Shown one piece after another: positions 7,330 through 13,250 of a stretch of 14,012 nucleotides of DNA. Made by a program: the position numbers and the translations under genes. The notes beneath the pieces were generated by a model. That model was not told the DNA's origin, did no database searches, and saw nothing but the letters and a program-made list of their open reading frames with translations. The stretch is from CAZJUO01 sp964549245 (GTDB taxonomy: Bacteria > Patescibacteriota > Patescibacteriia > UBA10025 > JAHIVO01): positions 1 to 14,012 of the forward strand of contig CAZJUO010000028.1 of assembly GCA_964549245.1 (NCBI GenBank), given 5' to 3'. Each line of letters starts with the position of its first letter. Position 1 is the stretch's first letter.

Positions 7330-7375
7330 AAAAATACCAGTCAAAACAATAAAAATGTGTTTGTCGTAATTGCAT
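7322..7375 (-). CDS. Possible 17-residue leader peptide
   Basis: An ATG at 7375, about nine bases after a strong -10 box, opens a 17-codon frame, MQLRQTHFYCFDWYFSS. It ends in TAA (7324-7322) exactly at the first pairing segment of the putative attenuator. There is no Shine-Dalgarno sequence, so translation would have to be nearly leaderless. It is rich in aromatic residues (F, Y, W) with one Cys, but no run of a single amino acid points to a sensed substrate. A frame this short can occur by chance. Confidence 0.25.
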   Translation of the reverse strand: MQLRQTHFYCFDWYFSS

Positions 7376-7380
7376 AGTAT

Positions 7381-7415
7381 TTTTACAATAGCTGAATGTA
7401 AAACTATTGTCAAAA
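7381..7415 (-). promoter_or_regulatory. Consensus promoter with overlapping inverted repeat, desuccinylase/ATP-grasp unit
   Basis: On the minus strand TTGACA (7413-7408), a 17-nt spacer and TATTGT (7390-7385) form a strong promoter, just after the stop of the holin-family gene. ACAATAG (7410-7404) and CTATTGT (7391-7385) form a perfect 7-bp inverted repeat covering both boxes, flanked by TTTT and AAAA. The layout is like that at 1435-1465. The transcript would start near 7378, leaving a leader of about 170 nt before the ATG at 7208. Confidence 0.68.
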
Positions 7416-7435
7416 TAATTCTGTGGATAACTTAA

Positions 7436-7780
7436 CTATTTTTTAGTAATAGCGTTGGTCACCCAGGAAATAACCCACAAAATCAAAGCGCCAACCACCG
7501 CTGTCGGCCAAAAGGCATCAATAGTAAAACCGCTGACCACTGAAGCGACCAGCCAAAGCAAGCCGGCGTTGATAATAAAGGTGAATAAACCCAGCGTCAG
7601 AATATTGATGGGCAGGGTCAGGACCACCAATATGGGTTTTAGGATGGCGTTAGCTATGCCCAAAATCAGGGCCGCCACGATAGCCGCCGGCCAAAATGAA
7701 TCCACTTCAAAACCAGATAATAAATACGCCACCACCAATAGTGCTCCGGCGTTAAGTAATAGTCTAAGTAAAATATACAT
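7436..7780 (-). CDS. Four-helix membrane protein, phage holin 4/YvlD family
   Basis: This 114-residue protein starts from the ATG at 7780. It is almost wholly hydrophobic, with four helices at about 1-21, 30-47, 52-76 and 89-110. The two halves are an internal repeat offset by 61 residues: NAG 10-12/71-73, SGF 22-24/83-85 and FWP 29-31/90-92. This matches the widespread Phage_holin_4_2/YvlD family (PF04020), small integral membrane proteins whose role in bacteria is not established. The name does not imply a prophage, and no phage gene is near. It has no obvious Shine-Dalgarno sequence and no convincing promoter. It lies between the M23 array terminator and the desuccinylase promoter, so it may be a single-gene unit. 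Confidence 0.88.
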   Translation of the reverse strand: MYILLRLLLNAGALLVVAYLLSGFEVDSFWPAAIVAALILGIANAILKPILVVLTLPINILTLGLFTFIINAGLLWLVASVVSGFTIDAFWPTAVVGALILWVISWVTNAITKK

Positions 7781-8017
7781 ATGATATAGAATAATTATCG
7801 CTTTCCTTAGCTAATGTATAGCATAGCAAATCACGCTTTTTTGTCTAGGGAGGCTACATTATGTAAATAAAAGACCTACCACGCATGTGGCACTGGCGGG
7901 CGGGAACTTATTTTATGGAAAAGGCATGTAAAATATAGTTTTTCCAATTTTTGATCTATAAAAAAATCCCCCCAAAACGTTTTATTTTGAGGGGTGGTTA
8001 GTATAAGGTACATTTTC
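7781..8017. other. Intergenic region between the M23 array and the holin-family gene
   Basis: This 237-nt stretch holds the terminator of the 738-aa M23 gene at 7960-7994. Otherwise it has only AT-rich sequence and a short CCAC/GTGG palindrome near 7877-7888. No gene or clear promoter was found in it. Confidence 0.5.
7960..7994 (-). terminator. Intrinsic terminator ending the M23/MDNQ array
   Basis: On the minus strand CCCCTCAAAA (7994-7985) pairs with TTTTGGGGGG (7977-7968), a 10-bp stem with one G-U pair and a 7-nt loop. It is followed by a T-rich run (ATTTTTTT). It lies 24 nt past the stop codon of the 738-aa M23 gene and probably ends transcription of the whole array. Confidence 0.85.
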
Positions 8018-10234
8018 TCATTTCAACAGTACCATCTTTTTTGTTTCTACTGCTTGGCCCACGACTAAGCGATAGAAATAGATACCTGAAGCGTGATCGG
8101 TAGTATTCCACTGTATGGTGTAGTTGCCCGCTTCCTGATATTGGTTATCGAGTAAGGTAGCGACTTCCTGCCCCAGGATATTGTAGATAGTCAGGGTAAC
8201 CTGATTTGCTTCCGGCAATGAGTAGGCAATGGTAGTAGTTGGGTTAAACGGATTGGGGTAGTTTTGGGAAAGGGACGGATCGATTGGTACCGTTTGTCCT
8301 GCATCATCGGTGGATATTTCCACTACCAGTTTGCTTCCACCACCTGTTTCAATACCCCAGTTGTAGAGCCAAATGCCTTGAGGGTTAAATTCATAACTGG
8401 TGCTGTAAGCTATATACCATCGGCCATTTGATGGGCGATACAGGCAGACGTCTGTCCGATTGTCATCATTGAAATCGCCCGTTAAAGTCTGGTAACCGGA
8501 CAAGGTACCCCAATTAGTTAGCCAGGTAGCGCCATCGTTAAAGTCACTGCCCGTGCTTAAAGCAACGTACCAAGTGCCGTTAGATCGGTAGAGACCAACA
8601 TCGGCAGCGCTTCCGAGGTTGAATTTACCGCAAATGCCGAGGTCAGTTGATTGAGTACCCCAGCTGTATTTCCAGACGCCCCGTGTAGTAAACTCGGATC
8701 CGTCACTAGTGGCTACATACCAGTTGCCATTTGCTGGGCGGTAGAGACAGACATCATCCTTGCCGTTGCCGTCATAATCGGCGCAGAGCGATTGGTAGCC
8801 TTCCATGACGCCCCAGTTTTCTAGCCAGACACCCTGAGTTGAAAAAGCGCTCCCCGTACTGAAGGCCACGTACCAATTGCCGAGGCTCGTTCGGTAGAGG
8901 CAGACGTCGTCCTTGTCGTCGTCATTGAAATCCCCAACCAAGGTGTGGTAATCAGGATACGAACCCCAGTTGATCAGCCAGATACCATCGGTGGCCAGGC
9001 TGTTCCCGGTTGACAAGGCCACATACCAATAACCGTTGGTGGTGCGATGAAGACAAACATCGTCATAGCCGTCGTTGTTAAAGTCACCCACTACCAGGTG
9101 GTAGTTCTCTTGCGTTCCCCAGCCGGTAAGCCAGGGGTCGTCATTGAATACGAATTGCTGCGAGGATGGATTCCGAAGCGCGATATACCACTTACCAGCG
9201 GTATGTTCCCATAGGCCAACATCGCAATATCCATCGCCGTTGAAATCGCCAGCAAAGGCTTCGAAGTCATTGGAGGAGGATAGGTGATCCACCTGAATAG
9301 TAAACCCATTCCCATTCCAGTAGTCCATAATCTGCCCATTATATACGGGCCCAAAGTAGATAGGCACCTGGCCGGGTTGGGCACTGGCAGGAATCTTTCC
9401 GTAAAAGTGGAAAGTCGCTGTTTGGCCCGGAGCGACGGTGGATTGACTCATAGTACACGGCACCTTGTCATTAAGCCAGCCAAGCCCGGAAGCATAAAGA
9501 TAGCTGGTAACAATAGTACCGGATGAATTACACGAGCCGAGTTCGACATATGCCGCACCGGATTGATTTGACCAGGTGGCCGAACCGTCATTCCGCCAGT
9601 ACACCCAGCATTCGATAGTTTGACCGGGAGTGTATGGACCATCAGGTTCTATGTGGTAGCCGGTCTGGGTGGCGAGAAAGGTTTGGCCACCATATACATA
9701 GGGGGTAATCCATAAGCCATTTTGATACGAATATGGATCCTTGTAGCTCCATTGGCCGCTTTCGTAGAGCCAAATCTCGAAATGAAGATGGTAGTAAGAA
9801 CCGTTCGGACCGGAGCCGCAAGTATAACCCGAATTACTGGTGTAACCGATCAATTGACCTGCAATAACCACGTCGTTTTGCGAGACGACGAATCCGTATT
9901 TCTTACAGTGAGCGTATCTCACTTTTCGATTGCCAGATTCTATGGTGATGTAATTACCATAACCTTCATCGAAGTCGCATCCAGGGGCTTCAGTTCCGTC
10001 TGCCTGATTGTCTACTAACTGTGTTACAGTTCCGCTGATTGCAGCGTATATCGGAGTGTTGTACGGACAACCGTAATCAGTTCCAGTATGACAGGCGTCT
10101 GGGCACCCATAGGAATTAATGTACTGAGACGGCGGATCGTAACTGCTCGCAAAGGGGTAGTACAGAAACTGCTCTGCTTGCCCCACTCCCAATGGAACGA
10201 GTAGAAAGACCAATAGTAACAAATACCGATGCAT
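8018..10234 (-). CDS. Secreted M23 endopeptidase-like protein with FG-GAP-like repeats and T9SS-type sorting domain
   Basis: This 738-residue protein has a strong Shine-Dalgarno sequence and a signal peptide (about 1-20, cut after GQA). The M23/LytM domain (about 22-180) keeps H49-x3-D53, His109 and H149-L-H151, so the zinc site looks complete; family members cut peptidoglycan cross-bridges. An Ig-like domain (about 184-316) with WVYWRNDGSATWS resembles the NBR1-type Ig fold. Six repeats of about 50 residues follow (about 324-630) with calcium-loop cores such as DFNGDGYCD and the invariant theme WY.A.S; they look like FG-GAP/VCBS repeats. The fifth core is degenerate (KFNLGSAAD). Residues about 655-738 (YPNPFNPTTTI, IYNILGQEVATL, SGIYFYRL, KKMVLLK) match the C-terminal type A T9SS sorting domain of Bacteroidota and relatives. 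That tail is unexpected beside Patescibacteria-style genes and suggests transfer. Confidence 0.9.
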   Translation of the reverse strand: MHRYLLLLVFLLVPLGVGQAEQFLYYPFASSYDPPSQYINSYGCPDACHTGTDYGCPYNTPIYAAISGTVTQLVDNQADGTEAPGCDFDEGYGNYITIESGNRKVRYAHCKKYGFVVSQNDVVIAGQLIGYTSNSGYTCGSGPNGSYYHLHFEIWLYESGQWSYKDPYSYQNGLWITPYVYGGQTFLATQTGYHIEPDGPYTPGQTIECWVYWRNDGSATWSNQSGAAYVELGSCNSSGTIVTSYLYASGLGWLNDKVPCTMSQSTVAPGQTATFHFYGKIPASAQPGQVPIYFGPVYNGQIMDYWNGNGFTIQVDHLSSSNDFEAFAGDFNGDGYCDVGLWEHTAGKWYIALRNPSSQQFVFNDDPWLTGWGTQENYHLVVGDFNNDGYDDVCLHRTTNGYWYVALSTGNSLATDGIWLINWGSYPDYHTLVGDFNDDDKDDVCLYRTSLGNWYVAFSTGSAFSTQGVWLENWGVMEGYQSLCADYDGNGKDDVCLYRPANGNWYVATSDGSEFTTRGVWKYSWGTQSTDLGICGKFNLGSAADVGLYRSNGTWYVALSTGSDFNDGATWLTNWGTLSGYQTLTGDFNDDNRTDVCLYRPSNGRWYIAYSTSYEFNPQGIWLYNWGIETGGGSKLVVEISTDDAGQTVPIDPSLSQNYPNPFNPTTTIAYSLPEANQVTLTIYNILGQEVATLLDNQYQEAGNYTIQWNTTDHASGIYFYRLVVGQAVETKKMVLLK
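9567..9689 (-). repeat. 123-bp exact direct repeat, copy 1
   Basis: This is identical to 12509-12631 at every base. Here it lies inside the 738-aa M23 gene and codes for the first part of the Ig-like domain, from TFLATQTG to GSATWSN. Confidence 0.95.
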
Positions 10235-10239
10235 TACGC

Positions 10240-10247
10240 ACCTCCTT
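10240..10247 (-). promoter_or_regulatory. Strong Shine-Dalgarno sequence of the 738-aa M23 gene
   Basis: On the minus strand AAGGAGGT lies five bases upstream of the ATG at 10234. Confidence 0.8.
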
Positions 10248-10296
10248 ACCTTGAATGTTATTTAGTTATTAAATTGCTTTTTTGATTATTTTTTAT

Positions 10297-11010
10297 TTAC
10301 AAAGAAAATGTGCCTATAATATCAGGAGATTCAGAGGCAGTCGGGTGTGGGATTAGGTAATTAACCTCATAAACTAATCTATTATGCTTAAAAACATACC
10401 ATATACTACCTTCTTCTAATTCAGTAACGTCTCTAGTTAGTTTTTTTCCGTCTGTTCCAAAGCGGTCATCCGATACAACCTTATTATCCGATATACTCCA
10501 CTTAGTCTGAATTTCATCAATAACACTCGAAAGTGATACGTTACTCGAATAAACTTGAACATAAAATATTAACCCTGATTCGACTATCGTTGGCCCAACT
10601 CCGATATAGCTTAGGGTATCAGTAGAATCGGCGTAGTTAGTTAAATCACGTATAGCATATTCACTAGGGTACTTAAAAGTGTAGCTAAAATTAGTATTAC
10701 TATACGTCTCCCACCCACTAATATCAACCGTGGTATTGGTGTTTGTTCCAGCATTTATGTTCTCGTTGGTTGCTTCATTTGTATTCGTCTCTGTATTAGT
10801 ATTCTCGTTCACATTCTCATTGACATTAGCAACCGTATTTACCACAGTATTAGTAGTATCGGCATTGTTGGTGTTACCAGTATTATCCTGTGTTAAAATG
10901 TAATATAACCCTCCAGCAATAATGATTACCACGATAATGATAATTACCCACATACCTGCTTTTTTGGGGCTGTTCTTGGTTGAATGGGGTTGATTTGGTT
11001 GGTTGTCCAT
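10297..11010 (-). CDS. Anchored surface protein MDNQ-A with Asn/Thr linker and PsbP-like domain
   Basis: This 237-residue protein (ATG at 11010) starts MDNQPNQPHSTKNSPKKAG. It has one membrane helix (about 20-39), a linker of Asn, Thr, Glu and Val (about 41-97) and a globular outer domain (about 99-237). The domain opens with GWETYSNTNFSYTFKYPSEY, the W..Y......Y..KYP pattern of PsbP-like domains often found on anchored proteins of Patescibacteria. Its role is unknown. The linker DNA is closely related to that of MDNQ-B (49 bp identical at 10720-10768), while the anchor differs and the outer domain is divergent. No Shine-Dalgarno sequence precedes it. It lies between the truncated and the full-length M23 genes and is probably co-transcribed with the latter (62-nt gap). 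Confidence 0.8.
   Translation of the reverse strand: MDNQPNQPHSTKNSPKKAGMWVIIIIVVIIIAGGLYYILTQDNTGNTNNADTTNTVVNTVANVNENVNENTNTETNTNEATNENINAGTNTNTTVDISGWETYSNTNFSYTFKYPSEYAIRDLTNYADSTDTLSYIGVGPTIVESGLIFYVQVYSSNVSLSSVIDEIQTKWSISDNKVVSDDRFGTDGKKLTRDVTELEEGSIWYVFKHNRLVYEVNYLIPHPTASESPDIIGTFSL
10720..10768 (-). repeat. 49-bp exact repeat in MDNQ linkers, copy 1
   Basis: This is identical to 12156-12204 in MDNQ-B. The surrounding linker, 10720-10891 against 12156-12327, aligns without gaps and with scattered substitutions. Confidence 0.9.
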
Positions 11011-11082
11011 ATTTGTTATTATTACTTATCTTATTACTTAAGCCTGACACACAGCGTAATATCTTGTCAATATCGTTTCCCG
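11001..11082 (-). repeat. 82-bp repeat covering the upstream region of MDNQ-A, copy 1
   Basis: This matches 13931-14012 (upstream of MDNQ-C) with two mismatches. It contains the first three codons and about 72 bp of 5' sequence, including a TTGACA hexamer on the minus strand, but no clear -10 box at the right distance. Confidence 0.9.
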
Positions 11083-11167
11083 CCGGTTATGGGGAATAGC
11101 TGTGGACAGCTCGAGGACTTGCCCGATTCCGGGATATGTAGTAAGATAGTTGGGCAGCGCAGGAGGC

Positions 11168-11665
11168 TTAACAGACTATTAGGAGGGAAAGCAATTCGCC
11201 GTAGTAGAACAGAGCGAAGTGTAGGTGATCCGCCGTGGACCAGCCAGTGCTTCCCAGCTTGCCTATCTGCTGGTCTTGAGTAACCACGTCATTGGTAGCG
11301 ACCATCGGCCATTCCTTCAGATGGCCATAAAGTGTAATGTAGCCATTACCATGGTTGATCTTGACGTAATATCCAAAGCCTGTCGATGGGTTGCCTCCGG
11401 CATATTCAACAGTGCCACTAGCGGCAGCAAGTATCGGCCTTCCTGACCCTTCGCTCGCATTAGGATCGTCAAAATCTAGGGCGTAATAACCGTTGTTGGC
11501 ATCTGTATGATACTCATCCGGGCAACCTTCTGCAGTGCAGTAACCATTGTATCCAACAGTTACCTGCCAGCTTTCCCCTGCAGGCCAGGGGAGCTTAAGG
11601 TCTATTGCGCCTGCACTTTCGGAACAAAGCACTAGCGCAAATACTACAAGAAACCATCTGATCAT
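11168..11665 (-). CDS. Secreted M23 endopeptidase-like protein, truncated after the catalytic domain
   Basis: This 165-residue protein has an ATG at 11665 with a good Shine-Dalgarno sequence five bases upstream. A signal peptide (about 1-20, ending SAGA) is followed by an M23 domain aligning over 155 residues with the protein at 12496-13191. Visible metal and catalytic residues are His53, Asp64 (in YYALDFD), His115 (YGHL) and His147/His149 (DHLHF). The spacing from His53 to Asp64 is longer than the usual H-x3-D, and the sister protein shares this. After DHLHFALFYYGELLS the homology stops and a short tail, LLIVC, ends at TAA, where the sister continues to an Ig-like domain. It is therefore a 3'-truncated paralogue whose catalytic domain is intact, and it may still be functional. 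The 157 bp after it hold no recognisable remnant of the lost part. Confidence 0.82.
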   Translation of the reverse strand: MIRWFLVVFALVLCSESAGAIDLKLPWPAGESWQVTVGYNGYCTAEGCPDEYHTDANNGYYALDFDDPNASEGSGRPILAAASGTVEYAGGNPSTGFGYYVKINHGNGYITLYGHLKEWPMVATNDVVTQDQQIGKLGSTGWSTADHLHFALFYYGELLSLLIVC

Positions 11666-11670
11666 GATTT

Positions 11671-11677
11671 CCTCCTC
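11671..11677 (-). promoter_or_regulatory. Shine-Dalgarno sequence of the truncated M23 gene
   Basis: On the minus strand GAGGAGG lies five bases before the ATG at 11665. Confidence 0.75.
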
Positions 11678-11735
11678 TCAGTTGTAAAAGATACGGTTTG
11701 TGTATTGGTTTATGTTTTGACTATTTTTGTATGGT

Positions 11736-12437
11736 TTACTCAAACTGAGTATATCGGGCGATTGCAAGAAATATATCATTTAACTCCGAATCCGCAGGAG
11801 TTTCTGTCAATACAATGCCAGTTCCATCTTGAAGAATGTAGACACGGTGGACGTCAAAAGCTGCACCCTCTTGGGTAATGTTTCCGAATACTTCCATCGC
11901 AGAGCCCTCGGGCACATCAAATGTTGAAGATTCGGTTATATTTACGGGGAAAGAACTGATCCAAGTCTGTAAATCAGAAGACACGGATTGGTATGCGGTA
12001 ATTGTTACTTTCAGTTCATTGCTTTGCACAAGCGAATCTCCATTTATTGACCCACTAAGAATATCAGTATAAGTGATGTTTTCAGCCACTGAGTAATTAG
12101 AGGGATACTTTACTGAGTAGCCATACTTTTTATTTTGATAAGTTTCCCACCCACCAATATCAACCGTGGTATTGGTGTTTGTTCCAGCATTTATGTTCTC
12201 GTTGTTTGATTCATTTGTATTCGTCTCTGTATTAGTATTCTCGTTCAAATTTTCATTAACATTAGCAACCATATTTACCGCAGTATTAGTAATATTAGCA
12301 TTATTAGTGTTGGTGGTATTATCTTGCGAGAGGAAATAATATATTCCCCCAGCGATAACGACCATCACCAAGAAAACAAGCGCCCACATGCCAGTTTTAG
12401 AGCTCCCTTTTGAAGGTTGATTTGTTTGGTTGTCCAT
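11736..12437 (-). CDS. Anchored surface protein MDNQ-B with Asn/Thr linker and PsbP-like domain
   Basis: This 233-residue protein has an ATG at 12437 and no Shine-Dalgarno sequence. The cytoplasmic start MDNQTNQPSKGSSKTG and the membrane helix (about 17-37) are identical in DNA to MDNQ-C over 111 bp. The linker (about 38-92, from QDNTTNT to TTVDIGG) is instead closely related to MDNQ-A. The outer domain (about 96-233) begins GWETYQNKKYGYSVKYPSNY and then diverges from both, fitting the PsbP-like pattern seen in all three. The gene therefore looks like a mosaic of its two neighbours. An extended -10 promoter lies just upstream, after the abrupt end of the M23 gene at 12496. Function unknown; it may display a variable domain at the cell surface. 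Confidence 0.8.
   Translation of the reverse strand: MDNQTNQPSKGSSKTGMWALVFLVMVVIAGGIYYFLSQDNTTNTNNANITNTAVNMVANVNENLNENTNTETNTNESNNENINAGTNTNTTVDIGGWETYQNKKYGYSVKYPSNYSVAENITYTDILSGSINGDSLVQSNELKVTITAYQSVSSDLQTWISSFPVNITESSTFDVPEGSAMEVFGNITQEGAAFDVHRVYILQDGTGIVLTETPADSELNDIFLAIARYTQFE
12156..12204 (-). repeat. 49-bp exact repeat in MDNQ linkers, copy 2
   Basis: This is identical to 10720-10768 in MDNQ-A (offset 1436). Confidence 0.9.
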
Positions 12438-12438
12438 A
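12328..12438 (-). repeat. 111-bp exact repeat coding for the MDNQ anchor, copy 1
   Basis: This is identical to 13831-13941. It codes for the N-terminus and membrane helix of MDNQ-B and ends one base upstream of the start codon. Confidence 0.95.
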
Positions 12439-12477
12439 AGTTTAATTATTTAGTAGTTAATTACGAAATACAATTTG

Positions 12478-12486
12478 ATTATATCA
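12478..12486 (-). promoter_or_regulatory. Extended -10 promoter for MDNQ-B
   Basis: On the minus strand TGA (12486-12484) directly precedes a perfect TATAAT (12483-12478), an extended -10 element. It lies about 40 nt before the ATG at 12437, with no good -35 box. It sits immediately after the stop codon of the M23 gene (12498-12496). Confidence 0.55.
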
Positions 12487-12495
12487 CATGATCAA

Positions 12496-13191
12496 CTAGT
12501 AAATTGTGTTTGACCAGGTGGCCGAACCGTCATTCCGCCAGTACACCCAGCATTCGATAGTTTGACCGGGAGTGTATGGACCATCAGGTTCTATGTGGTA
12601 GCCGGTCTGGGTGGCGAGAAAGGTTTGGCCATTGTTGTCTGATGTTAGAGACTGTCCATAGACAATACCAGTGTAGCCTGAAATCGGCTCCGGCTTTGAA
12701 TTCGGTTCGGTACTTAGGCAGTTGCCATTGTAGTATAAGACAAAGTGCAGATGGTCACCCTCTGCCCAGCCTGTGCTGCCCAATTTGCCTATCTGTTCAC
12801 CTTGATCAACTTCGTCGTTGGTAGCTACCATTGGCCATTCCTTGAGATGACCATATAGTGTTTTATAGCCGTTGCCGTGATTGATCTTCACATAGTATCC
12901 GAATCCAGTTAACGGGTTGCCGCCAGCGAACTCCACCGTACCACCAGCCGCCGCCAAGATCGGAAGGCCGGATCCTTCGGCGACCCCAGGCTTGTCAAAG
13001 TCAAGGGCATAGTATGCGTTTGCGGCATTTGTGTGATAGTCGTCTTGACATCCCGAACCGCAATAGCCACCGTATTGAACGGTAACTACCCAAGTCTCAT
13101 CAGAAGACCAGGGAAGCTTTAGGTCAACTGCTTGAGCACCGGCAGTAGCTAGTAAAAGCACAGCAAACAGCATGAAAGATACGCGTTGCAT
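12496..13191 (-). CDS. Secreted M23 endopeptidase-like protein ending inside an Ig-like domain
   Basis: This 231-residue protein has an ATG at 13191 with a strong Shine-Dalgarno sequence. A signal peptide (about 1-21, ending GAQA) is followed by an M23 domain (about 23-160) with His53, Asp64, His115 and His147/His149 and many aromatic and Gly residues. Family members cut peptidoglycan peptides. After a linker (about 160-188, with SKPEPISGYTG) comes the start of the Ig-like domain, TFLATQTG to GSATWSN (about 190-228), encoded by DNA identical to the 738-aa M23 gene over 123 bp. Homology stops at that point and the frame ends three residues later in TAG. The Ig-like fold is thus cut to about a third and the FG-GAP and sorting regions are absent. 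It is a 3'-truncated relative, perhaps left by recombination; the catalytic part is intact. Confidence 0.84.
   Translation of the reverse strand: MQRVSFMLFAVLLLATAGAQAVDLKLPWSSDETWVVTVQYGGYCGSGCQDDYHTNAANAYYALDFDKPGVAEGSGLPILAAAGGTVEFAGGNPLTGFGYYVKINHGNGYKTLYGHLKEWPMVATNDEVDQGEQIGKLGSTGWAEGDHLHFVLYYNGNCLSTEPNSKPEPISGYTGIVYGQSLTSDNNGQTFLATQTGYHIEPDGPYTPGQTIECWVYWRNDGSATWSNTIY
12509..12631 (-). repeat. 123-bp exact direct repeat, copy 2
   Basis: This is identical to 9567-9689 (offset 2942). Its downstream edge (12509) is the point where the M23 gene's homology to the 738-aa gene stops, 11 bp before its stop codon. Confidence 0.95.
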
Positions 13192-13197
13192 TGCAAC

Positions 13198-13206
13198 ACC
13201 TCCTTT
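13198..13206 (-). promoter_or_regulatory. Shine-Dalgarno sequence of the 231-aa M23 gene
   Basis: On the minus strand AAAGGAGGT lies six bases before the ATG at 13191. Confidence 0.8.
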
Positions 13207-13250
13207 GTGAATTGTGAAGAACTGTTTTGGGTTTAATTAGTTAGAATTAG

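Noticed and set aside
7436..7780. Prophage, because of the holin-family name
   Set aside because: The family is widespread in bacteria, and no phage structural, integrase or endolysin gene cluster is seen; the M23 genes are secreted by signal peptides.
11083..11167. Remnant of the missing C-terminus of the truncated M23 gene
   Set aside because: No frame here gives residues like the Ig-like or linker region of the sister protein.
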